Source: Streptococcus sp. (GTDB lineage Bacteria; Bacillota; Bacilli; Lactobacillales; Streptococcaceae). From it: DNA of 5,484 bases. Below, piece after piece: positions 1 through 4,498 of this stretch (positions are counted from its first letter, which is position 1; every line of letters begins with the position of its first letter). The notes under the pieces were generated by a model. It was not told the DNA's origin. It did no database searches and saw only the letters and a list, made by a program, of their open reading frames with translations. The stretch is from the NCBI GenBank assembly GCA_030825825.1, contig JAPJPE010000090.1, positions 1 through 5,484 on the forward strand. The letters are read 5' to 3'. The translations under genes were made by a program, and so were the position numbers.

Positions 1-664
1 CATCAAAATCTTTGAGCGTATAGGCCCCGACTTTTTCACCAGCCTCACGGAAAATGCCGATGACATCCGTGATATAGTATTCACCTTGGGCATTGTTAGT
101 ATTGATATTTTTCAAAGCTTCAAAGAGGCGCGCATTGTCAAAGACATAAGTCCCTGTATTGATTTCTTTGATTTGTTTTTCGAAATCTGTCGCATCTTTT
201 TGCTCAACAATTCGAAGCACTTCCGCATTGTCATTTCGGACAATCCGACCATAGCCAAATGGATTGGCTGCTTCGGCTGTCAAAATGGTTGCCACATTTT
301 TGTGGTTGATATGAAAGTCGATCAAGTGTTTGAGGCTTTCACCCGTAATCAAAGGTGTATCTCCTGCGATGACAAGAGTATGCCCTTCAAGACCTTCCAA
401 GACTGGCTCTGCCATCATTACCGCATGACCAGTTCCCAATTGTTCGGTTTGTTTGACAAACTCTGTTTGTCCCGCTAAGACTTGCTCCACCAATTCCGCC
501 TTGTGGCCCACAACCGTTACAGTCTTCTCAGGTAAGATGGCTCCAACACTACGGAAAACATGTTCCAACATAGAGATACCTGCAACCTTGTGAAGAACCT
601 TGGGCAGATCTGATTTCATACGGGTACCTTTCCCCGCTGCTAAAATAATGGCATAATTTGGCAT
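1..664 (-). CDS. glmU: GlmU, bifunctional UDP-GlcNAc pyrophosphorylase / glucosamine-1-phosphate acetyltransferase (N-terminal half, partial)
   Basis: GlmU makes UDP-N-acetylglucosamine in the cytoplasm for peptidoglycan and teichoic acid synthesis: its C-terminal domain acetylates glucosamine-1-P and its N-terminal domain transfers UMP from UTP. The visible 221 codons cover nearly all of the N-terminal Rossmann-type uridyltransferase domain. The left-handed beta-helix acetyltransferase half lies beyond the window edge; the family is about 455-460 aa long. Seen in the translation: the nucleotide-binding signature LAAGKGTRMKS (residues 8-18), QLGTGHAV (75-82), AGDTPLIT with metal ligand Asp102 (100-107), NPFGYGRIV (134-142), EQKDA (154-158), EINTG (167-171) and GEYYITD (194-200). 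The ATG at 664-662 is chosen because MPNYAIILAAGKG matches the family N-terminus. Its Shine-Dalgarno is weak (AAGAGA). It has its own promoter and is separated from the upstream operon by a stem-loop region. Identification is secure. Confidence 0.97.
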   Translation of the reverse strand, partial: MPNYAIILAAGKGTRMKSDLPKVLHKVAGISMLEHVFRSVGAILPEKTVTVVGHKAELVEQVLAGQTEFVKQTEQLGTGHAVMMAEPVLEGLEGHTLVIAGDTPLITGESLKHLIDFHINHKNVATILTAEAANPFGYGRIVRNDNAEVLRIVEQKDATDFEKQIKEINTGTYVFDNARLFEALKNINTNNAQGEYYITDVIGIFREAGEKVGAYTLKDFD

Positions 665-696
665 AACATTTCTCTTTTCTGTACAATATCGTACTT

Positions 697-725
697 ATTA
701 TACCATTTTTCACCCCTTTTGGAAA
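697..725 (-). promoter_or_regulatory. Extended -10 promoter of glmU
   Basis: Read on the minus strand, there is a perfect TGnTATAAT extended -10 (TGGTATAAT, 705-697). A 17-base spacer separates it from TTTCCA (725-720), a 4/6 match to the -35 consensus. Transcription should start near position 690, giving a leader of about 26 bases. No operator or riboswitch is visible in such a short leader. It fits constitutive expression of an essential gene. Confidence 0.75.
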
Positions 726-742
726 ATAAGACCCAAATCAAA

Positions 743-912
743 GGGAGTGGGAAAGAACTTCGACTAATTAAAAAGAGTTCGTTTTCCCACCCCCGCACAG
801 TTGATTAGGTCATCTTTGGAGCTAAATAGCGAACAAAGATGCCAATCAACCACTGCGTCATACAGTTATTCCTATTAAACATCGAAGGCTGGACAGTTTT
901 TGCCCAGCCTCG
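743..912. repeat. Three-stem-loop intergenic element (probable dispersed streptococcal repeat)
   Basis: This stretch between the ASCH gene and glmU is almost fully accounted for by three adjacent imperfect inverted repeats. Arm 1 pairs 743-759 (GTGGGAAA, GAACT) with 776-794 (AGTTC, two-base bulge, TTTCCCAC). Arm 2 is a long hairpin at 794-857, in which CGCA pairs with TGCG, GTTGATT with AATCAAC and CATCTTTG with CAAAGATG. Arm 3 pairs AGGCTGG (886-892) with CCAGCCT (904-910). From memory, similar blocks (a TGGGA-type hairpin, then CGCACAGTTGATTAGG...CACTGCGTC, then a GGCTGG/CCAGCC hairpin) recur between genes in mitis-group streptococci. That makes it a probable dispersed repeat, but this was not checked by search. 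No protein of plausible length is encoded here. Confidence 0.6.
883..912 (-). terminator. Probable terminator of the six-gene operon
   Basis: This stem-loop begins two bases after the ASCH stop codon. On the minus strand AGGCTGG and CCAGCCT form a 7-bp GC-rich stem with an 11-base loop, extended by a CG/CG pair past a one-base bulge. The downstream tract (TTCGATGTTTAATAGG) is only moderately U-rich, so termination may be incomplete. The larger hairpin at 743-794, followed on the minus strand by TTTGATTT, may back it up. Confidence 0.5.
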
Positions 913-914
913 TT

Positions 915-1355
915 CTATAATGGATAAACCTTGCGAAATTCTTCTAAAACAACCTTGCTGTCAGGTGTAAAAGTCAGTCCGGCCTCGCTCATCCACTCGG
1001 TGAAAACCTCCTCATGAACCTGACGCCAATAGGCTAAAGATTTGTCGCCTTCACCTTCCTTGTAGGCATGGTCTTCTGACACTTGATGAAAAGGCTGAAC
1101 CGAAACCTTTGTAATTTCGACAATGCAGACAGCCTGGTCTTGGCTGTCTAAAATAACATCTAAGGTTCCTTCTTGTGGAAGGGGTTCATCCTCTAATGCG
1201 TAGAGATCGTAAGCTGAGGCAGTTGCTGTTTTTTCGCCTTTAGAGACCAGATCCGCTAAAAGGTCTGGTTCCACTCCAAAGGCCCAGGCATCTATCTCAT
1301 CTCCGATAGAGGGGTTGATTTGCTTGTAGGCATTCCACATTTCTTGAGGTGTCAT
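915..1355 (-). CDS. ASCH domain protein, candidate YqfB-like amidohydrolase or RNA-interacting protein
   Basis: This 146-aa soluble protein belongs to the ASCH superfamily, a PUA-like beta-barrel fold. Known members include E. coli YqfB, which deacetylates N4-acetylcytidine, and a ribonuclease from Zymomonas. The diagnostic motif GEKTATAS is at residues 40-47, and GEGDKSLAYWR (101-111) is typical of the longer Firmicute subfamily. Aligned by eye to YqfB, Lys42, Thr45 and Glu100 (in EDHAYKE) fall on its reported triad Lys21/Thr24/Glu74, so a hydrolase activity is plausible. The protein is some 40 residues longer than YqfB, so the substrate may differ. The start is supported by AAAGGAG six bases upstream. 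This site lies inside the last codons of the PEP-barrel gene, and the ATG overlaps that gene's TGA as ATGA, implying translational coupling. It is the last gene of the operon. Family assignment is firm; function is inferred. Confidence 0.85.
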   Translation of the reverse strand: MTPQEMWNAYKQINPSIGDEIDAWAFGVEPDLLADLVSKGEKTATASAYDLYALEDEPLPQEGTLDVILDSQDQAVCIVEITKVSVQPFHQVSEDHAYKEGEGDKSLAYWRQVHEEVFTEWMSEAGLTFTPDSKVVLEEFRKVYPL

Positions 1356-2200
1356 AGGTTGCTCCTTTGTAATTTCTTACTTTCTTCTTTTACACGTTTG
1401 AGATGATCTGGATGGTCAATCTCTAAATTAAAAATCTCTGGAATAGAACTATAATGGATAATGCACTTGATATCCATTTGATTCATTTTTTGTATGAAAG
1501 AAGCATTCAGATATCCTGCTACGGCGAAATCTATCTTTTTCGTCCTTGCTTTATCCTGCATCTGTCTCAGCAGTTCTAACATAATGGGACTTTCCATATC
1601 ATGCCATTGACTGTTCCTCACAGTCGCAAAAACAAAAGAAGTCAAATCATTCATTCCAACTACAATCTTTGAAATACCAGTTACCAGTATCCTGTCCAAG
1701 TCGAGATAAGCTGACGGTAATTCAATCATCGTGCCAACTTTTCCAGTAAAACCATACTGATGTAACACTCTAATAGCTTGTTTTAATTGGTCGGCATCAT
1801 TGACAAAAGGAAAAATAACAGACAAATTGGGATTGGTTTGGTAAACTTCTGTAACAACATTTGCTTCAGCATGAAATTCATCCAAACACGCTAGTAAACG
1901 CCTAGTCCCTCTATATCCAAATAAGGGGTGGCGTTCATCAAAATACTCTTTAGTCCCGTCTAGACAATTTGCTTCTGCATTTGTTAACTCTGAAAAGCGA
2001 TACCAGACTTCTTCATCTGGGTACAAATGGCAAATAGTGTCTAGATAATCTTTTACAAATTGCTGACAATTTGGTAATAGTATGTTTTGGTTTAGTTCTC
2101 TCAACAAGTATTCCCCACGAATCAAGCCGACGTGGTGCAATAAATGGGGATAAACTTTTTCAACAATTTTTTCGCCACTAAGAGCTAGCTGGTTTTTCAT
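1352..2200 (-). CDS. Stand-alone PEP-utilising-enzyme TIM-barrel protein (putative PEP-binding protein)
   Basis: The product (282 aa from this start) corresponds to only the C-terminal PEP/pyruvate-binding barrel of PEP synthase, PPDK and PTS enzyme I. The ATP-grasp and phosphohistidine swivel domains are absent. Visible family motifs are GLIRGEYLL (25-33), YRFSELTNAEAN (67-78), HPLFGYRGTRR (91-101), MIELPSAYLDLDRIL (158-172) and VVGMNDLTSF (180-189). Arg68, Arg97, Glu160, Asn184 and Asp185 match PEP-phosphate, metal and substrate ligands of PPDK-type enzymes. The catalytic Cys-Gly expected near the last strand is replaced by AGYLN (228-232), so ordinary phosphotransfer to or from PEP is unlikely. 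It may be a lyase, aldolase or binding protein. Start choice: GAGGTG (2213-2208) is only one base from the upstream ATG at 2206 but seven bases from this ATG. The other start would add Met-Ala. The gene is AT-rich relative to the SDR gene. Fold is confident; function is unknown. Confidence 0.8.
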   Translation of the reverse strand: MKNQLALSGEKIVEKVYPHLLHHVGLIRGEYLLRELNQNILLPNCQQFVKDYLDTICHLYPDEEVWYRFSELTNAEANCLDGTKEYFDERHPLFGYRGTRRLLACLDEFHAEANVVTEVYQTNPNLSVIFPFVNDADQLKQAIRVLHQYGFTGKVGTMIELPSAYLDLDRILVTGISKIVVGMNDLTSFVFATVRNSQWHDMESPIMLELLRQMQDKARTKKIDFAVAGYLNASFIQKMNQMDIKCIIHYSSIPEIFNLEIDHPDHLKRVKEESKKLQRSNL

Positions 2201-2207
2201 AGCCATT

Positions 2208-2213
2208 CACCTC
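2208..2213 (-). promoter_or_regulatory. Ribosome binding site deciding the start of the PEP-barrel gene
   Basis: On the minus strand GAGGTG lies one base before the ATG at 2206 and seven bases before the in-frame ATG at 2200. Only the second spacing is normal, so the downstream ATG is preferred. Confidence 0.6.
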
Positions 2214-2240
2214 GTCTTAAAAGATACAATATTAGATATC

Positions 2241-2269
2241 ATTATATGACACTTTCCTCTAGTTCAAAA
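2241..2269 (-). promoter_or_regulatory. Possible weak internal promoter before the PEP-barrel gene
   Basis: A perfect TATAAT (2246-2241 on the minus strand) overlaps the stop codon of the GNAT gene. A poor -35 (TTTTGA, 2269-2264, 3/6) lies 17 bases upstream. TTGAAC at 15 bases is an alternative with poor spacing. This is the only gap longer than 9 bases inside the operon, so an internal start is possible. A TATAAT by chance is also easy in DNA this AT-rich. Confidence 0.3.
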
Positions 2270-2970
2270 GCTTCATAAGGTTCAACTAACTCATATCCTA
2301 AAAATTCTGCTACTTTTTTGGAAGCCTCGTTATGAGCATCCCAAAGTGGAAACATATCTCTATTTAAACTCTCTAGAATCATTGCAGCACCAAGCTTTTT
2401 GGCAAATCCATTTCCTTGTTCGTTTGGTCTAGTTGCAACTTCCACTTCAACTGCTTCACGGTAAACTAACCCTGAGGAAATCCCAGCAATCACTTCATTA
2501 TTTTTAAGAATCACAAAGCCAAATCCACCTTTTAAAGCAAAATCCTGGTAGGACTCAAAATCCCCCTGTAAATCTTGTGACCATTCTTCCTCAGAAAGGC
2601 AGTTATAAATACGATTATCAATAGGTACAATATTGCAACCTTTCTCTAACTGACTAACTAGATCATTTAGAAATTCAACTTGAAAATTTGCCTTATCTTT
2701 AAAAGAATAGCGAGTAAAAGAAATTAACCCAACTTGCCGATGCAGAAAATCTTGCCACTTAGTGTCTTCTGAAATAATAATCTTATAATCTAAACCATAT
2801 TGCCTAACAAAATCTTCCCAAAATCTGTAATCTAACTCCCCTGCTAGGTATAGAAAATTCCCAATATCATAAAAAATCGTTGTCCTATCACTGTTTCGAT
2901 AAACAGTCCCGATTTGAGATTTAAGACCATAGAGAACCATACATTTCTTCCATGTTTTAAATAGTTCCAT
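2242..2970 (-). CDS. GNAT-family N-acetyltransferase with an N-terminal extension (ZmaR/PF12746-like)
   Basis: This 242-aa soluble protein has a C-terminal GNAT fold, which transfers an acetyl group from acetyl-CoA to an amine. The core runs from about residue 145 to 240: GFGFVILKNNEVIAGISSG (149-167) gives the central strands, and EVATRPNEQGNGFAKKLGA (177-195) is motif A. Within motif A, Q185-G186-N187-G188-F189-A190 fits the Q/R-x-x-G-x-G/A acetyl-CoA loop. ASKKVAEFLGYELVEPYEAF (216-235) is the usual C-terminal helix and strand. The first 140 residues are a separate region containing FYDIGNFLYLAGEL (33-46). This two-part build resembles the family that includes the zwittermicin A self-resistance enzyme ZmaR; I recall this and have not verified it. 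The acceptor cannot be read from sequence. The start is supported by AGAGGG, which overlaps the Nudix stop codon (seven bases between genes). The gene is markedly AT-rich: single 60-base lines counted by hand gave about 27-37% GC, against 50-53% in the SDR gene. Confidence 0.8.
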   Translation of the reverse strand: MELFKTWKKCMVLYGLKSQIGTVYRNSDRTTIFYDIGNFLYLAGELDYRFWEDFVRQYGLDYKIIISEDTKWQDFLHRQVGLISFTRYSFKDKANFQVEFLNDLVSQLEKGCNIVPIDNRIYNCLSEEEWSQDLQGDFESYQDFALKGGFGFVILKNNEVIAGISSGLVYREAVEVEVATRPNEQGNGFAKKLGAAMILESLNRDMFPLWDAHNEASKKVAEFLGYELVEPYEAFELEESVI

Positions 2971-2977
2971 TATCCCT

Positions 2978-3457
2978 CTATTTTACCTTCCAATTCCTAT
3001 AATTTGTCAGTTCTAATTCAGGAATTCCTCGTAACTCTGCCTTCGCCTTCAATACTAATGGCGAGGCATTTTCTTCGGTAATTTCTTCCAAATTCAGCCA
3101 AATGACATTTGCTGAATCATTGCTTCCATCAAGAACCTCCTGAGGAAGGGATTTTTGAGAGCTCTCAAAATCGAGCACTACATCATAAAAGGCCATGACA
3201 TGGTGTACAGCGAAGTCTTGCCCTTCTTCATGAACCAGCACATCATAAATCCTAGGATTTGAATAAGAGCTAAGCGTATAGCCTGTCTCTTCCAGAACTT
3301 CTCTCTTAAGGGTTTCTGTCAACCCCTCACCGAGTTCCTGACTACCACCCGGTAGATCAAAACGATGTTGATAAGGTCCTCTCGTTTTCTCAATGCAAAG
3401 CAATTTCCCATTCTCATAGCAAATGCCATAGACACCAAAGTGTTTTTTGATTTCCAT
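2978..3457 (-). CDS. Nudix hydrolase
   Basis: Nudix enzymes cleave nucleoside diphosphates linked to another group (damaged NTPs, NDP-sugars, ADP-ribose, dinucleotides) using a divalent metal in the cytoplasm. The Nudix box is complete at residues 38-60: GSQELGE, then seven residues, then REVLEETGY, an exact fit to GX5EX7REUXEEXGU with both metal-binding glutamates. It is preceded by RFDLPGG (32-38). Length (159 aa) is normal for a single-domain member. No substrate-specifying motif beyond the box is recognised, so the substrate is open; 'MutT' would be an over-call. The ATG at 3457 is chosen because GGAGG lies five bases upstream. An in-frame TTG one codon earlier would be only two bases from it. 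The binding site overlaps the SDR stop codon (nine bases between genes), suggesting coupled translation. Confidence 0.92.
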   Translation of the reverse strand: MEIKKHFGVYGICYENGKLLCIEKTRGPYQHRFDLPGGSQELGEGLTETLKREVLEETGYTLSSYSNPRIYDVLVHEEGQDFAVHHVMAFYDVVLDFESSQKSLPQEVLDGSNDSANVIWLNLEEITEENASPLVLKAKAELRGIPELELTNYRNWKVK

Positions 3458-3462
3458 CAATT

Positions 3463-3467
3463 CCTCC
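3463..3467 (-). promoter_or_regulatory. Ribosome binding site deciding the Nudix start
   Basis: GGAGG on the minus strand shares its first G with the TAG stop of the SDR gene and lies five bases before the ATG at 3457. The in-frame TTG at 3460 would have only two bases of spacing, so it is rejected as the start. Confidence 0.7.
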
Positions 3468-4165
3468 TACTTCAAACTCCAACCACCATCAATGGTCAGG
3501 ATTTGCCCTTGCATGGCGTTTGCTTTCCCACTTGCTAGGAAGAGGCTAACTTCAGCTATTTCACTTGGCTCAATCCAGCGTTTGATGGGCGTTTCACTAG
3601 CTACCCAGTCTGCCAAGCCTCCTGGTTCAAAATCCGCTGCGGTCATACCAGTCTTAACTGCACCAGGAGCAATGCCAAAGACCTGAATGCCATATTCTGC
3701 ATAATCCAGCGCCAACTGCTTGGTAAAGCCAGCCAGGGCATGCTTGGAGGAAGTATAAGCGTGACCGCCACCTCCTGCTAGGCTAGAAGCAATGGAGCAC
3801 ATATTAATGATGATCCCTTGCTTCTTCTCCATCATTAGAGTCAGATAATGTCGTGTCAGCTCTACCGGAGTCACATAGTTGATCTCAAAAATCTCCTGAA
3901 TCTCCTGAGCGCTTTGCTCAAGAAGCGGTTTGTAATCGTCCAATACTCCCGCTGTATTGCACAAGACATCTACCTCAGGACACCAGTCGAAGATTGGTGT
4001 CAAATCCAAGGTTAAGTCTCGCTGTAAGAAGTGAAAATCGCCTGGCAACTGAGGATCTGCTCCTTGGTCCACTCCATAAACCTGATAGCCCTTTTCTAAA
4101 AACAAACGAGCTTGCGCCAGACCAATCCCGGAGCTCACGCCTGTAATCAAGACCCGTTTAGTCAT
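3467..4165 (-). CDS. Short-chain dehydrogenase/reductase (classical SDR, probably NAD(H)-dependent)
   Basis: This is a complete 232-aa classical SDR, catalysing NAD(P)-linked oxidation or reduction of an alcohol/carbonyl pair in the cytoplasm. Seen: TGVSSGIG cofactor loop (8-15), CNTAGV (69-74, the NNAG region), Asn96 in FEINYV, Ser124, and the YTSSK catalytic motif with Tyr137 and Lys141. Ser124 precedes Tyr137 by the usual 13 residues. APGAVKTGM (166-174) and IDGGW (225-229) are the usual substrate-loop and C-terminal signatures. Asp33 at the end of the second strand (VYGVD), with no basic residue in the glycine loop, points to NAD(H) rather than NADP(H). It resembles 3-oxoacyl-ACP reductase (FabG) in overall build and is often annotated so. 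FabG uses NADPH and normally sits in the fab cluster, so I do not call it fabG. The start overlaps the end of the Tad2-like gene by eight bases, with GGTGG upstream of the ATG. The substrate is unknown. Confidence 0.92.
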   Translation of the reverse strand: MTKRVLITGVSSGIGLAQARLFLEKGYQVYGVDQGADPQLPGDFHFLQRDLTLDLTPIFDWCPEVDVLCNTAGVLDDYKPLLEQSAQEIQEIFEINYVTPVELTRHYLTLMMEKKQGIIINMCSIASSLAGGGGHAYTSSKHALAGFTKQLALDYAEYGIQVFGIAPGAVKTGMTAADFEPGGLADWVASETPIKRWIEPSEIAEVSLFLASGKANAMQGQILTIDGGWSLK

Positions 4166-4394
4166 GTACTTCCACCCAATCTGTCGCTAGAACATCACAG
4201 GGAGTTGGACTCCACATGGAAAAGCCTTCGCCTTCACCAGATACGTTGATGAGGAAATAAGGTGTCACTTCCAGAGCCACTCCATTTTGCTCGATGGTAT
4301 CAAACAATTGGACATAGTTTTCTGCTCCACCCCATCCTGTTCGTACATATTTTTTCTTGGCCTTTAATCCTGGTAAAATCTCTTCAAATGTCAT
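4158..4394 (-). CDS. Tad2-like (DUF2829) small protein
   Basis: This 78-aa soluble protein matches the DUF2829 family (PF11195), now named for Tad2, the phage anti-Thoeris protein that sequesters a cyclic ADP-ribose signal. Seen are the family's N-terminal helix and turn (FEEILPGLKAKKKYVRTGW, 3-21), a central strand pair (LEVTPYFLINVSG, 41-53) and the C-terminal signature MWSPTPCDVLATDWVEV (60-76), close to the W-x-P-S-x-x-D-x-x-A-x-D-W pattern I associate with the family. Length is typical. AAAGGAG lies six bases before the ATG. It is the first gene of the six-gene operon and its end overlaps the SDR start by eight bases. Family members are common in phages but also occur in chromosomes, where their role is not established. 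No Thoeris genes (thsA/thsB) or phage genes are visible here. Anti-defence function should not be assumed: ligand binding is inference from the family. Confidence 0.82.
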   Translation of the reverse strand: MTFEEILPGLKAKKKYVRTGWGGAENYVQLFDTIEQNGVALEVTPYFLINVSGEGEGFSMWSPTPCDVLATDWVEVHD

Positions 4395-4432
4395 GGTGTT
4401 CTCCTTTGTTATCTATTTAACTTTCTCCCTTT

Positions 4433-4441
4433 ATTATACCA
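4433..4441 (-). promoter_or_regulatory. Extended -10 promoter of the six-gene operon
   Basis: TGGTATAAT on the minus strand is a perfect extended -10. It shares the 11-base string TGGTATAATAA with the glmU promoter. No good -35 is found 16-18 bases upstream, where the sequence reads around TATAGG, so the TG extension probably carries recognition. The start point would be near 4426, giving a leader of about 32 bases before the ATG at 4394. Confidence 0.65.
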
Positions 4442-4462
4442 AAAAAAGAGCTTTCCCTATAC

Positions 4463-4490
4463 AAAAAGCCAGAGTTCTTCTACTCTAGCT
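4463..4490 (-). terminator. Intrinsic terminator of the permease gene
   Basis: On the minus strand AGCTAGAGT (4490-4482) pairs with ACTCTGGCT (4475-4467) in a 9-bp stem with one T-G wobble and a six-base loop. A run of five T follows, overlapping the stem base. It begins eight bases after the permease stop codon. It separates the permease transcript from the operon promoter just downstream. Confidence 0.85.
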
Positions 4491-4498
4491 TTCATCTT

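Noticed and set aside
86..478. A 130-codon open frame on the plus strand opposite glmU
   Set aside because: It lies wholly antisense to a strongly conserved glmU, has no ribosome binding site I can see, and its translation shows no recognisable family features.
3447..3686. A 79-codon plus-strand frame across the Nudix/SDR junction
   Set aside because: It is antisense to two well-supported genes, and its composition simply mirrors the opposite strand.
3467..4165. Naming the SDR fabG
   Set aside because: Asp33 suggests NAD(H) rather than NADPH, and there are no other fatty-acid synthesis genes nearby. General likeness to FabG is shared by many SDRs.
4158..4394. A Thoeris defence or anti-defence locus
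   Set aside because: Only the Tad2-like family match supports this. No TIR, ThsA-like, integrase, capsid or other phage gene is visible, and the neighbours are metabolic enzymes.
4441..4460. AAAGAGCTTT palindrome and A-run as a second terminator
   Set aside because: The palindrome would have no loop, and the stem is too short and AT-rich. The run of A/T overlaps the operon promoter instead.
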